A stretch of DNA of 64,000 nucleotides from Lachnospiraceae bacterium MC2017 (GCA_000701625.1 JNJK01000014.1:38816-102815); one strand, 5' to 3'. Shown: positions 27,201 through 35,258, numbered from the stretch's first letter. The notes: generated from the letters alone by a model not told the origin. Numbers and translations: made by a program.

Positions 27201-27356
27201 GTCAAGAAAACTGTCATCAGCAATATTACAATTCTCGACGTAGGCTTGTGTATTAGGACTTTCCTTATATGTAGATGCACTAAAGCTCGGTACCATGAGC
27301 ATCGCAGCAGTAAATATTATTCCGGTTTTCTTAACCAGACTAAATTTTCTTTTCAT
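24249..27356 (-). CDS. Secreted papain-like (C1 family) cysteine protease with lectin-like and Ig-like domains
   Basis: 1035 residues from ATG 27356 (TGGAGA upstream; the frame continues up to 27500 but without a signal-like start). Signal peptide of ~27 residues. C1A catalytic residues: Gln74 (GKNQG), Cys88 (YPGNCWAYALN), His244 (ANHSVALIGWDDS) and Asn278 (GGWIAKNSN). A beta-rich lectin-like region follows (about 300-490), then two or three MBG/Ig-like modules (GTATITITGIGHYEGAV), a ~130-residue Asn/Asp/Ser-rich linker (about 740-890), and a C-terminal beta domain without LPxTG. It probably cleaves proteins at the cell surface. Downstream on the same strand is a hairpin at 24210-24236 with a T-run. 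Confidence 0.88.
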   Translation of the reverse strand: MKRKFSLVKKTGIIFTAAMLMVPSFSASTYKESPNTQAYVENCNIADDSFLDRPVSEIKYSSRELGFITAGKNQGSDMFKGVKYPGNCWAYALNAAAEASLKKFYPDVYKNKEPDLSEAEFAGQIWTVNTDPLGLIKIDHSSENFWGTTNEGGYNPHQAIYDLATGADLADEKNDDDVFYDSVATLTDAFNLKSARGNTNRIKNIIKEYGAVVVSITAGDATSGKVYLNKNKALYLSDKTTANHSVALIGWDDSLPAEFFTNTDGKKPSCNGGWIAKNSNASEGILTEDSYYFYISYEDSVLLSNEVTAVKCEPLLSEYNEYQYDESSYTHAKSRVLYASNIFTLSANKDGHETIDRVSFYADAGKYTIDIYNYGNNTASPWNIDGLSPISSTTVKMPFMQYKVFSIDPITLNYGDSIAIVIHRTDNSEFTIAYSGNNSSREGTSFLKGYSYLDDGTGRFNTEKYIYDKACVKKGIPRIKMFTTSNLDGDRVAKALSSVTVNNENDLEFNPEFKKVSPELSVYDEKGNLVPHRYYTVEYDDLVSAGTHTVTVTGDGDHFTGTVSTQFTIHPIDINTVFQSHWGIYIDSPRDGFAVYSKNASYKLKAFSDNDAYYNRVYLKRGIDFSDSFENLENNNVQYTITGKGNYSGSITDIDTVKNAGFQTAKVTLSQNKFVYAGSAIEPKPTIRVHDELLEEGIDYTISYSDNIEIGTATITITGIGHYEGAVTESFQISQSVPSDEPSESDNFDNNDIPGNNDAYDTNDENNNVTYDDNNASESTDEGNNVSHGDNEVFNSNDEDNNVIYDNNDVSDSTDEDNNDSHSGNDDSDSNAENGNDSSGGTDVSDLNNGNNNDPPGNNDVTHPTDENKRPITNPIDGDPSASRPDTRTNDSLSDNMVSVVVGSATITYPQEISFSKGKKAAFNTGDVTITDSDGSQLSFKAVKISKSTKAGSTSFKIKSPSGDKATAKLIKKYKFPVTIVPYEVSTKDSVTVNINTKGVLKSVLVNGIKLKKSEFSGTEDSLTFSGRFTGNWSK
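24740..25130 (-). repeat. Degenerate Asn/Asp-rich coding minisatellite in the C1 protease
   Basis: A unit of about 34 codons, NNV-x-YD-x-N...STDE-x-NN-x-SH...SN-x-E, is repeated about twice with further decayed copies either side. Built from AAT/GAT-type codons and probably prone to length change. It forms a flexible spacer between folded domains. Confidence 0.65.
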
Positions 27357-27539
27357 TATATTATGTCTCCAATTCTTTCTCTCTAATTTGAACGGTATAC
27401 AATATACAAAACAAGCATATCGTGTGTCAAATAAAAAGCATTTTACGACAAAATGTCGGTATAAAGTGTCGGTTTGAATGTCGCATGAAGGCAAGGTCAC
27501 AACGCGCGAGCTATTTCACTGAAATGCGTGATAAACGGC

Positions 27540-27568
27540 TTGAATTGTGATATATCATGGTATATGAT
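27540..27568 (+). promoter_or_regulatory. vapBC promoter with a palindromic operator
   Basis: TTGAAT (27540-27545), 17-base spacer, TATGAT (27563-27568). The spacer holds the palindrome TGATATATCA and an overlapping ATATCATGGTATAT, a likely VapB/VapBC autoregulation site. Confidence 0.65.
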
Positions 27569-27589
27569 TTAATTATGGAGGTGATATTT

Positions 27590-27823
27590 ATGATGACAAC
27601 AACCAAACCGTTTATGTCTGGAAGAAGTCAGGCAATAAGGATACCAAAGGAATACAAAATTGATGCTTCTGAGGTAATAATAAATAAAATAGGTGATTCG
27701 CTAGTCATTACGCCGAAGAATTCTGTAAGGAATGCCTTCGTGAATGGATTATCCATGTTCTCAGATGATTTTCTTGCAGATGGGCGACCTGAAGAGGTGG
27801 AAAACGAAAGGATGGAATTGTAG
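27590..27823 (+). CDS. vapB: VapB-type antitoxin (AbrB/MazE fold)
   Basis: 77 residues from ATG 27590, which has GGAGGTGA eight bases upstream. N-terminal swapped-hairpin motif: KPFMSGRSQAIRIPKEYKI then EVIINKIGDSLVITPK. The C-terminal part (NGLSMFSDDFLADGRPEEVE) is the usual toxin-binding tail. One base separates it from the PIN-domain gene, forming a standard type II toxin-antitoxin operon. Confidence 0.88.
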   Translation: MMTTTKPFMSGRSQAIRIPKEYKIDASEVIINKIGDSLVITPKNSVRNAFVNGLSMFSDDFLADGRPEEVENERMEL

Positions 27824-27824
27824 T

Positions 27825-28244
27825 ATGTACATCCTTGATACGAATATATTAATTTTCTGTATACGGTATCCAGATTCTGCGTGTGCAAAAAAGCTATCGG
27901 AACATGTGGGTAAAGATATCTTTATATCTGTAGTGACATATGCAGAGCTGGAATTCGGAATATGTAACAGCAAATTCCCGGAACAGAACAGGGCTGCGCT
28001 TAACAGTATGCTGGCAGGTATACCAATAGAAGACTTTGATCTAAGATCCGCCGTACATTTTGGACGTATACTTGCAGAATTAAGAAAAAAGAATCAGGAC
28101 AGACTGAATCAAGACAGAGATAAGATGATTGCAGCGCATGCAAGATCACGGGGCTACATCCTTGTTACCAATAATCTCAAGGATTTTGAGAATATAGAAG
28201 GATTAGTGATTGAAGACTGGCGTGAGAAAGGCGATCTTGGCTGA
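27825..28244 (+). CDS. vapC: VapC-type PIN-domain ribonuclease toxin
   Basis: 139 residues. PIN-domain acidic residues are visible: Asp5 (MYILDTNIL), Glu41 (VTYAELEFG), an Asp in NQDRDKMIAAHA and the final TNNLKDFENI. VapC toxins cleave tRNA or rRNA and are held inactive by VapB. ATG 27825 directly follows the vapB stop, with the ribosome site AAAGGA inside vapB. All key residues are present, so the toxin should be functional. Confidence 0.9.
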   Translation: MYILDTNILIFCIRYPDSACAKKLSEHVGKDIFISVVTYAELEFGICNSKFPEQNRAALNSMLAGIPIEDFDLRSAVHFGRILAELRKKNQDRLNQDRDKMIAAHARSRGYILVTNNLKDFENIEGLVIEDWREKGDLG

Positions 28245-28292
28245 CTATTTCCAAGGCAAGCCCATTGGAGCAGTCATGAGAGAAAATTATCC

Positions 28293-28396
28293 TTGAAAAC
28301 GCTTGAAAAACTGCTGTATAATAGCCTCATCAGTAAACTATTTTAGTATTTCCATCAAGGCATCCACTCCACCCGGAGTGGGTGCCTTTTTTGATG
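28293..28396 (+). promoter_or_regulatory. Promoter and terminator-like leader
   Basis: TTGAAA (28293-28298), 18-base spacer, TATAAT (28317-28322). The leader soon meets a hairpin, GGCATCCACTCC (28359-28370) with GGAGTGGGTGCC (28375-28386), followed by six T. It closely resembles the hairpin at 43991-44017. Transcription of the gene at 28440 would need to read through, so this is an attenuator or a ~65-base sRNA. Confidence 0.6.
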
Positions 28397-28439
28397 GTTT
28401 CAAAGAAGCAAAAAGCTTCGGAAAGAGAGGAATGAGAAA

Positions 28440-28928
28440 ATGGAAATGTCTTACGAGAGAAAACTGTGGAATGCGTTGTTTAAGGAGCTGAAAGGTATAA
28501 ACAGCACCAACTACGCAGCAGGATCGACTTCGAGACAGCAAAGTATTCACAATCGGAATGAGGACCTTTATAACAGACAGAGCCGACTGGTTGCAGAATA
28601 CAGCGAGAATATTGCTGCCTGTGCATATGTAAATGCCTTGTTTACTCAGATGGGTATATTGATGTATGCAAGCTCGGACGAATCGAAGGAGGCTGTTAAG
28701 GAAGCAGCTCTTCTGACAGATCAGATATTTCTAAAGGAAAGGGAAATATCTGAAAAAAACGGAAAGAAATCCGACAGTTACTGGGATGAACTGTTGGAAG
28801 TTTGCCAGGAAAAGGCAAACAAAGTATCTGAAATACCTGATCCAAGATATAGAAAGAAAGCCTTTGCAATATCTGCAATTCTTTCAACTATCAGGTATTT
28901 TGAGGATAAGGCAAAATATGATAAATGA
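28440..28928 (+). CDS. Hypothetical helical protein, 162 residues
   Basis: Soluble, charged and mainly helical. Ribosome site GAGAGGAAT before ATG 28440. No recognised domain; the N-terminal part is rich in Asn/Ser/Gln, the rest amphipathic helices. A strong terminator closes it at 28936-29005. The gene lies in a cargo stretch between vapBC and the PP-loop gene. Confidence 0.6.
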   Translation: MEMSYERKLWNALFKELKGINSTNYAAGSTSRQQSIHNRNEDLYNRQSRLVAEYSENIAACAYVNALFTQMGILMYASSDESKEAVKEAALLTDQIFLKEREISEKNGKKSDSYWDELLEVCQEKANKVSEIPDPRYRKKAFAISAILSTIRYFEDKAKYDK

Positions 28929-28935
28929 GACTGAG

Positions 28936-29005
28936 AGGCATATATCAGTATTTCAAAGTGTTCAAAATGAACACAGAAAAGAAATATTGGTATATGCCTT
29001 TTTTT
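28936..29005 (+). terminator. Long terminator hairpin
   Basis: Arms 28936-28954 and 28981-28999 (19 bases, mostly paired), with an inner GTGTTC/GAACAC hairpin in the loop, followed by seven T. Confidence 0.8.
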
Positions 29006-29024
29006 ATTAGAAAGAAGGTAAAAA

Positions 29025-29270
29025 ATGAAGAGACTTCTGGATGACATTGCAGAATTCAGGATTTCAGAGAAAGTGATGCTGGCAGGACTTGTACTTGTCG
29101 GCATTATTATTTTGGTCATCTGTATCTACACTAAGGCTACAGGTGATTATGGTAATGAGTTTGTGATCAAGGCAATGATCATAGAAATCATGCTGATGGT
29201 AACAACGAGTCTGTGTGGATTCTATTCCGTACTAACTGAAAACTATGTTGAAGAATTAAGAAAGGAATAA
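29025..29270 (+). CDS. Small membrane protein, two spans
   Basis: 81 residues with hydrophobic segments at about 18-36 and 48-67 and charged ends. GAAGGT ribosome site before ATG 29025. No family recognised. It immediately precedes the structured leader of the PP-loop gene. Confidence 0.55.
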   Translation: MKRLLDDIAEFRISEKVMLAGLVLVGIIILVICIYTKATGDYGNEFVIKAMIIEIMLMVTTSLCGFYSVLTENYVEELRKE

Positions 29271-29467
29271 TGCTATCCCCGTATATACGGGGTTCTGCTA
29301 ATGCTAGCATGGTGAATTAGCAGCCGATGGCGTTTATTACGCATAAGGGTATTCAAAAGAATATGTAAAAACTAACGGAGTGGCCGTGCCTAAATAAGCA
29401 CTTAATAACGAATCCAGACCGGCAGTTAGTACCACGAATGTGCGGTGAGATCGCATAGACGTGGAGC
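29271..29467 (+). ncRNA. Highly structured ~195-base RNA leader of the PP-loop gene
   Basis: Six stems can be read by eye: CCCCGTAT/ATACGGGG (29277-29292), CTGCTAAT/ATTAGCAG (29295-29302 with 29316-29323), GCG/CGC (about 29330-29342), GTATTC/GAATAT (about 29349-29363), an ACTAACGG...CCGgcaGTTAGT stem (29371-29430) enclosing GTGC/GCAC, and CCACG/CGTGG (29432-29464) enclosing TGCG/CGCA. The last stem takes up the bases just before ATG 29468. It matches no riboswitch class I can name. It may be a cis-regulatory RNA or an independent structured RNA. Confidence 0.5.
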
Positions 29468-30427
29468 ATGAAACTTGAAGAAAAAATTGAAAAGAGCTGT
29501 AAAACATTGATTTTGGGAGCAGAGATGAGTAAAGCTTTTTATTCATCAAAATTGGTTCTCTGTCATAGTGGTGGGAAAGATAGCGAATGTATGCTTGGAC
29601 TAGCACAAAAGTGCCTGTCACCGGACGATTATGAAGTCGTGCATAGTCATACGACGCTTGATGCCCCACCTACTGTTTACCATATTCGAAATGTATTTTC
29701 AGCTCTTAACATGAAAGGAGTTAAAACCAGAACTATTTATCCCAAAAAGAGTATGTGGGAACTTATAGTAGATAAGGGAATGCCGCCAACTCGGTTATGC
29801 CGATACTGCTGCAAAGAACTCAAGGAAATATCTATCCCTAACAGAATGATTGCTGTCGGGGTACGATCAGAGGAAAGCGCTGGAAGAAAAGGACGGGCTG
29901 AATTTTCTCTAAGAGGAAAGACTAAAGAAGATGCTTTGTATTTTACGTTAGAACACTCTGGAGAAGTTTTTCGTGAGGCTCTTGAAGCAGCAACTATGAC
30001 CGGAAAAACCATAACTGAGATGGATGTTTCTGATTGCACACTTATAGTGGGAGCAAAGGCGCAAAAGGATATCATAGTGAATCCTATATATGATTGGACT
30101 GAAAATGAAGTTTGGAACTATATCCGCTCAAATAGGATTCCCTACAATCCTTTATACGATATGGGCTATACCCGAGTCGGATGTATAGGATGTCCTAATG
30201 CATCGTGGAAACAAAAGCAGAAAGAGTTTGCAGATTTTCCGGAATATAAGGCGAATTATATACGTACTTTTCAAAAAATGATCGAAAGACGTCATGAAAA
30301 AGGACTTCCTGTAAAGAATACATGGAAAAGCGGTGAGGACGTATTTAATTGGTGGATCGAGGAATATAAGCATAACTGCAAAGGGCAAATGACCATATAT
30401 GATTGGATGGAAAGTCTTGCTGGGTAA
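29468..30427 (+). CDS. PP-loop ATPase, PAPS reductase-like
   Basis: 319 residues. PP-loop SGGKDS at 34-39 (nucleotide pyrophosphate binding). Four cysteines in CRYCCKEL (about 113-120) and GCIGCPNA (about 238-245) could hold an iron-sulfur cluster or zinc, as in DndC-like and other phage or plasmid PAPS-reductase-family proteins. The family adenylates a substrate and transfers sulfur or similar groups; true sulfate assimilation is unlikely here because no partner genes are present. The N-terminal LEEKIEKS segment is usual in relatives and supports start 29468, although its ribosome site is hidden in the leader hairpin. The partner gene follows 15 bases downstream. Confidence 0.78.
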   Translation: MKLEEKIEKSCKTLILGAEMSKAFYSSKLVLCHSGGKDSECMLGLAQKCLSPDDYEVVHSHTTLDAPPTVYHIRNVFSALNMKGVKTRTIYPKKSMWELIVDKGMPPTRLCRYCCKELKEISIPNRMIAVGVRSEESAGRKGRAEFSLRGKTKEDALYFTLEHSGEVFREALEAATMTGKTITEMDVSDCTLIVGAKAQKDIIVNPIYDWTENEVWNYIRSNRIPYNPLYDMGYTRVGCIGCPNASWKQKQKEFADFPEYKANYIRTFQKMIERRHEKGLPVKNTWKSGEDVFNWWIEEYKHNCKGQMTIYDWMESLAG

Positions 30428-30442
30428 AAGAAAGGAGATACA

Positions 30443-31009
30443 ATGGGCTTTTTTAGCTGGTTAGACTGCGTGACAAAAGAGCAGATCAAAAGGTGCGACG
30501 AGGTATACGTGCTTATTCCAGAAGGATTCACAGATAAATATGGAACAGCGATCGGACCAGTTTTATATGATGGTTTCGGTCATTTCGGAAGGTACGATAT
30601 ATATGAGCTTCTGGCTGAATGGAACCGGGATCAAATTGTTCCTGAGATGATGAGCGGATATCCATTGCATGAAAAATACAGCGGCCTTTGGGATTACGAA
30701 AAGGAAAGTCTCAGAAGAAAAGGGAAGAATGAAGATGAAATCCTGAGAGCCGATGAGGAAAAGAGGGAGGAAAATTACCAGAACGCCTGCAGAAGGTGGA
30801 GAAATGAACTAAATAGAATGATGGATTACCATGATGGGCTTTCTCACAGTAATATGGTAAGCAAGTATGGTAAAGAATATCTCAGAGAAATCGGGATAGA
30901 TATTAGCGAAAATAAATTACTCTACCCGATAAAAATTACCCATTATAAAGATGCAGTTTATAAAAACTGCAGGGAATCACTAATAGACCCAGAGCAGGGC
31001 TGTCAGTGA
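30443..31009 (+). CDS. Hypothetical protein with N-terminal GFFSW motif (phage/plasmid type)
   Basis: 188 residues. It begins MGFFSWLDCVTK and has a later YDGFGHFGRYDIYELLAEWN, the same pattern (GFFSW...GYGVFGGKDxYELLAEMN) seen in hypothetical proteins of gut phages and mobile elements. GAAAGGAGA ribosome site. It lies 15 bases after the PP-loop gene, so they are probably co-expressed. Function unknown. Confidence 0.55.
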   Translation: MGFFSWLDCVTKEQIKRCDEVYVLIPEGFTDKYGTAIGPVLYDGFGHFGRYDIYELLAEWNRDQIVPEMMSGYPLHEKYSGLWDYEKESLRRKGKNEDEILRADEEKREENYQNACRRWRNELNRMMDYHDGLSHSNMVSKYGKEYLREIGIDISENKLLYPIKITHYKDAVYKNCRESLIDPEQGCQ

Positions 31010-31032
31010 GTCACCAAAATTAATTTACAATT

Positions 31033-31069
31033 TCCCGTTTGCTACGTGATGTAGTAGACGGGATTTTTT
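31033..31069 (+). terminator. Rho-independent terminator after the PP-loop operon
   Basis: CCCGT-ttg-CTAC pairs with GTAG-taga-CGGG around a GTGAT loop, followed by six T. Confidence 0.8.
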
Positions 31070-31336
31070 GTTTTAAAAATAGTGTTCTATTTGAACTGAT
31101 TTTTGGTAAAAAGTCAATCATACTTCAAAATGTTTAAAAAAAAGTGCACACGCACAAGGCTGATTTTTTAGTCACAAAATGGTCACAAATACGATAAATA
31201 GGGGATTCTTAGAAAACGATTTCAATAATTTAATGTCAAAAAAATGTCATTGATTTTGACTATAACCCCATCATAAAATCATTTACGGCCAAGATACTGT
31301 ATACAGAATACATCTAAGACAAGGGAGGGATTTTTC
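31070..31336 (+). promoter_or_regulatory. Upstream region of the transfer/secretion operon
   Basis: AT-rich, no gene. It contains a tandem GGTCACAAA-like pair near 31182-31200 and TTGACT near 31256, but I cannot place a confident -35/-10 pair. This is the likely promoter region for the long plus-strand block that begins with the peptidoglycan hydrolase. Confidence 0.3.
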
Positions 31337-33004
31337 ATCTATTCAAAACGGGTAACATGGGTTCTCGTGATCATGATATTTGTTACATCAATTTTAAGAC
31401 CGATTTCAGTAAGTGCAAGTGAAAAGAAATCAACTATACGTGATGAAATATCATCTGCATCGGCAATATTGGCAGATGTCATGAATAGTCAGTACGATAC
31501 CCTCCTGGACAATATAAAAAAAGATGTATCGGAAAAAGGTTATGATCTGGAACTAACAATGGAGAGCTTTCTTGATAAAGGAAAACCTTTAAGAAGTGCT
31601 GACTTTCTTGACTTTGTAGTGACTTATATGGCTATTAAAGATTACTACAAAAGGACTGGAAAAGGAAATCCAAAGCTTTTATCGGATCAGACCTTCGTAA
31701 CCTACACAATGGGCGAAGATTCAATAACTGAGTCAAAGCCTTTCAAAATAACAGAGTATGAAAAAAACGATGACGGTTTATATGAAGTATCCGGTTACAG
31801 GTATAGTACAGTCGAAGAAACTGTTGGGATCTATAAAGAAGTTAAGGACGGACTATACGAAAAGACCGGAACCGAAAAGGTAGAACCGGAATCCAAAAAA
31901 ACTTTATACGGAACGGTTTCCGTAAACGTAATAAAGCCTGAGGATCTCTACGAGATTTATGAAGTTGATGCTGAAGAGATCGAGGATGAGATAGCCGAGA
32001 GAAAGGCAAAAATCCAGAAAGAAATAAATGGAGACGAAGTAAGATCGAGCGTCCTCCTGACATTGCCGGAATTTGATCAATCAACATCCTGGAATCAGAT
32101 ACTTGCTGAAAAGATCAGTTCACTCAGTGTTAGTGAAAACGGAAATGTTCTTTCGGTATCAGAAACGATAAAAGCAATCGCTGAATCATTCATTGGACAG
32201 CTTCCTTACGAATGGGGAGGAAAGCCGACCGGACCGGGATATGATCCGACATGGTGGACTTGGGACAGCTCTTCAGGAACTCAGAATGGTCTTGACTGTT
32301 CAGGATTTGTCCAGCTCGTATATCTGACAGCAGGATATGATGCATCTATTACCTCGCAGATGCAGTCAACTGTTTCGATAATGGCTTCAAACTTTGAATT
32401 TGTGTCAGAAGCAGAACTTCAGCCGGGAGATATAGGAGTCGTTGAACGGGCAACAACCAACCACACTGGTATATATGCCGGTAATGGCGAATGGATACAC
32501 TGTTCAAGCGCCAAAAATACAGTAGTAAAAGCAAATTACAAATTTACGAAGTTTTATCGACCGACATTTACTGAAAATACAGAAGTCAATCTATCAAATA
32601 TCAATAACTGTGTTGTAAAACAGGAAGATAGCGAAATAGAACTTCTGGCAAAAACGATAGCACATGAGGCTGGTTCAGAGGGATTAAATGGATGGATTGC
32701 TGTTGCAGAGGTAATCAGGAACAGAATCTTATCAAACAAGTATCCCAATACAGTTTCTGAGGTCGTTTATCAGCCTGGTCAGTTTTCTTCTAACGAAGAA
32801 ATTGCAGGAATGATACCAAACGAAGAAATCAGAACCGTCGCAAGAGAAGTACTCGCCGGCAGAATGAGTATTCTGAACAATAGTGATGTACTTTATTTCC
32901 GAAACCCAACTATGACGAGCGGAATAAGTTCTACTGAGCCGGTGAACTGGGGAAATCACCAGTACTATATCGGAATTGGGCATCATGCCTTTTATATAAA
33001 TTAG
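31337..33004 (+). CDS. Secreted two-domain peptidoglycan hydrolase (NlpC/P60 + SleB-type)
   Basis: About 555 residues if started at the ATC codon 31337, which lies eight bases after a perfect AGGGAGG. That start gives a complete signal peptide (YSKRVTWVLVIMIFVTSIL); the GTG at 31367 has no ribosome site and loses the positive N-terminus. NlpC/P60 domain with DCSGF (catalytic Cys) and HTGIYAGNGEWIH (His). The C-terminal ~120 residues are a SleB/Hydrolase_2 cell-wall hydrolase (LAKTIAHEAGSEG...WIAVAEVIRNR...QFSS). Such bifunctional enzymes open the wall for conjugation or secretion machines, fitting its position first in the block. Confidence 0.88.
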   Translation: MYSKRVTWVLVIMIFVTSILRPISVSASEKKSTIRDEISSASAILADVMNSQYDTLLDNIKKDVSEKGYDLELTMESFLDKGKPLRSADFLDFVVTYMAIKDYYKRTGKGNPKLLSDQTFVTYTMGEDSITESKPFKITEYEKNDDGLYEVSGYRYSTVEETVGIYKEVKDGLYEKTGTEKVEPESKKTLYGTVSVNVIKPEDLYEIYEVDAEEIEDEIAERKAKIQKEINGDEVRSSVLLTLPEFDQSTSWNQILAEKISSLSVSENGNVLSVSETIKAIAESFIGQLPYEWGGKPTGPGYDPTWWTWDSSSGTQNGLDCSGFVQLVYLTAGYDASITSQMQSTVSIMASNFEFVSEAELQPGDIGVVERATTNHTGIYAGNGEWIHCSSAKNTVVKANYKFTKFYRPTFTENTEVNLSNINNCVVKQEDSEIELLAKTIAHEAGSEGLNGWIAVAEVIRNRILSNKYPNTVSEVVYQPGQFSSNEEIAGMIPNEEIRTVAREVLAGRMSILNNSDVLYFRNPTMTSGISSTEPVNWGNHQYYIGIGHHAFYIN

Positions 33005-33058
33005 CAAAGTAAACCTAACTGAAACTTAAATATATGGGAATCGCTAAGGAGAAAGAAA

Positions 33059-34189
33059 ATGGCAACAAACAATGAAGAGATCAGAATTGATGAAGTTCTT
33101 GAAAATGCAGGTGTTGAAACAACAGTAGAAACTGAGGTAAAAGCGCCGATCGTAAGAAAAAGAAGAAAAAAGACCGAAGAAGAACGGATTAATACCAATG
33201 TGGCATTTTATTCCCACCCGGTGTCTCTTGCTTCAAAAGAAGTAAGGGCAGATCTTCGTAGTGGGGAGCACGTAGTAACAGAAATCGGAGACGAAACACC
33301 TTTTGAAAATGAGAATACTATTCGTGAGGATGAATACAAGGAACTCGCAGGCTCAGCTTCAAGCGGAAGAATCCTTGAGGGAACAATCATTGGCGTGCGT
33401 CACAGCAATCCTGACGATATCGAATCCACTCTGCTTGCAGATGTCCTTTTCAGAACAGGCGCAATTCAGGTAACTATTCCTTCCTATGTACTCTTCGATT
33501 ATAAGGAAGAGGAATTTGTTGGGGAGCGTGGCGCAAGAAGACTTGAGGATTACGCGATGGCGAGAATTAATTCCAAGGTCCACTTCATTGTCAGAAATGT
33601 AGATGAAGGTATGGGAATTGCTATTGCGGACGCACTTGAAGCCCAGAATATGCGTGGCTATATCAACTATATCCGCAAAGGCGAAAACGGAAGAACACGC
33701 GTGAACGAAGGCGATCTGGTACAGGCTAAGGTCATTGCTGTTGGACTTTCCTTTATCATTGTGGACGTTCTTGGTGCAGAAACTCTTATCAGATATGATG
33801 AGCTTTCCTACATGTATCTCGGTGACGTTCGTACAGAGTTTAATGTTGGCGATACGGTGATCGTAAGAGTTCTTAAGATCGAAACAGAGGAAGTTAAGAA
33901 GCGTGCCAACTCTTACAGACTCGTAAAGATCGAGGCTTCTGTTCGTCAGGCTCGCCCGGATATGAGAAAGCACTTTTACGAACAGTATAAGTTAAATGGA
34001 ATATACTCTGCAAAGATCACATTTATTGATGAGGCTGGTCATGTATTCTGTGATCTTCAGGGCCAGATCGACTGCATGTGCAAATACCCTACATATGGTG
34101 TAAAGCCTTATATCGGCCAGACGAAAACGATCCGAATCACAGAAAAGAACGAAGAAAAGCTGCATCTGTACGGAACTTTCGTATCTTAA
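33059..34189 (+). CDS. S1-domain RNA-binding-like protein
   Basis: 376 residues. A basic patch (KAPIVRKRRKKTEEE, about 28-42), then one clear OB/S1-like fold (about 220-285: EGDLVQAKVIAVGLSFIIVD...FNVGDTVIVRVLKIE) and probably another near 315-375 (LNGIYSAKITFIDEAGHVF). Similar proteins occur next to transfer genes in Firmicute elements. GGAGAA ribosome site. It is the second gene of the block; its role is unknown, perhaps RNA binding or regulation. Confidence 0.65.
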   Translation: MATNNEEIRIDEVLENAGVETTVETEVKAPIVRKRRKKTEEERINTNVAFYSHPVSLASKEVRADLRSGEHVVTEIGDETPFENENTIREDEYKELAGSASSGRILEGTIIGVRHSNPDDIESTLLADVLFRTGAIQVTIPSYVLFDYKEEEFVGERGARRLEDYAMARINSKVHFIVRNVDEGMGIAIADALEAQNMRGYINYIRKGENGRTRVNEGDLVQAKVIAVGLSFIIVDVLGAETLIRYDELSYMYLGDVRTEFNVGDTVIVRVLKIETEEVKKRANSYRLVKIEASVRQARPDMRKHFYEQYKLNGIYSAKITFIDEAGHVFCDLQGQIDCMCKYPTYGVKPYIGQTKTIRITEKNEEKLHLYGTFVS

Positions 34190-34200
34190 GTTCTTTGCAG

Positions 34201-34225
34201 TCCCCGTTGGAATATCCAACGGGGA
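34201..34225 (+). terminator. Intra-operon hairpin
   Basis: TCCCCGTTGG pairs with CCAACGGGGA. Followed only by ATATTT, so a weak terminator or an mRNA 3'-end stabiliser between the S1 gene and the CpaB-like gene. Confidence 0.5.
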
Positions 34226-34256
34226 TATTTAACGAAGACACATAGGAGTTAGTGTT

Positions 34257-35246
34257 GTGAGAAAAAACAAAGTAAAAATTTTTATAGGAATTATTTCAGC
34301 ATTGGTTCTGATCGTGTGTATAGCCGCGATAACTATCGTGCTCGGAATACGTTCACTTGACCAATATAAGGCACAGCTGGAAAAAGCCAATGCTGAACTC
34401 GCAGAAAATCAGAAGACAGTATATGTTGCATCGCAGGATCTGCTTAAGGGCGATACCATTGATGAAACGACAGTAATGCCGCAGAGGATATATACAGGAT
34501 TGGATTCAAGTGCATATATCTCAGAGGAAGATCTTGGAAGTACAGCGATAGTTTCAATTTCTGCCAATATGCCGGTAATGGAATCAATGGTGACTCCTCT
34601 TGAGATCACAAGTGATGAGAGAGTATATGAGATGACAGTTGCTCATCTTATGACAACACAGGCTAATAATGACATAGTAGATGTTCGTATTATGTTCCCG
34701 AACGGTGAAGATTATCTGGTTCTGTCACAGAAACAGGTAAAGGATCTGCAGCTTGGCACATCCGTTTTTTCTACATATTTAAACGAGGATGAAATTCTTC
34801 GTATGTCATCAGCCATTGTTGATGCATACACAACGACAGGAGCACGCATTTATACAGTCAAGTATATAGAATCCAATCTTCAGGATGAAGCTATTCCAAA
34901 TTATCTTGTTAAGCCGGCAGTAATCGATCTGATCAATTCTGATCCGAACATCCTTGATCAGGCAGAGATGACCCTTAACTTACAGGCAAGAAATGACCTT
35001 GACGCACGTCTTGGTGCAATTTCTGAGGATCAGTTAAAGGCAGTTGCAGAAGGTCTTTCTCTTGATGATACAGCTAAGACTTCGGTAATTCGTGAAGGAA
35101 CATATTCTGCATCATCTGCTCAGGAAAGCGATACAGAGTCCGATGAGATGTCAGAAGAATCAGATGACTCAGATAATACCTCCGTTTCAGATGATGACAG
35201 TGATTCCATGCTTGAATCCGACTTGAATATTAATGAAACAGAATAA
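34257..35246 (+). CDS. CpaB-like (SAF domain) Tad pilus assembly protein
   Basis: 329 residues from GTG 34257 (AGGAG upstream). N-terminal membrane anchor (about 8-30), a short coiled coil, then a SAF-type domain (about 50-120: VYVASQDLLKGDTIDETTV ... LGSTAIVSISANMPVM) as in CpaB/RcpC, which sits at the envelope end of Tad pili. The Ser/Asp/Glu-rich C-terminal tail (about 285-329) is low complexity. Directly followed by TadZ-like and CpaF genes. Confidence 0.72.
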   Translation: MRKNKVKIFIGIISALVLIVCIAAITIVLGIRSLDQYKAQLEKANAELAENQKTVYVASQDLLKGDTIDETTVMPQRIYTGLDSSAYISEEDLGSTAIVSISANMPVMESMVTPLEITSDERVYEMTVAHLMTTQANNDIVDVRIMFPNGEDYLVLSQKQVKDLQLGTSVFSTYLNEDEILRMSSAIVDAYTTTGARIYTVKYIESNLQDEAIPNYLVKPAVIDLINSDPNILDQAEMTLNLQARNDLDARLGAISEDQLKAVAEGLSLDDTAKTSVIREGTYSASSAQESDTESDEMSEESDDSDNTSVSDDDSDSMLESDLNINETE

Positions 35247-35258
35247 GGGAGGAAAGCA

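Noticed and set aside
29271..29467. Retron msr-msd, group I/II intron or tRNA-like RNA
   Set aside because: No reverse transcriptase nearby, no intron boundary or core motifs, and no acceptor/anticodon arrangement; left as an unassigned structured RNA.
29468..30427. Sulfate assimilation enzyme (CysH)
   Set aside because: No sulfurylase, kinase or sulfite reductase genes nearby, and the two paired-cysteine motifs fit the DndC-like/phage PP-loop group better.
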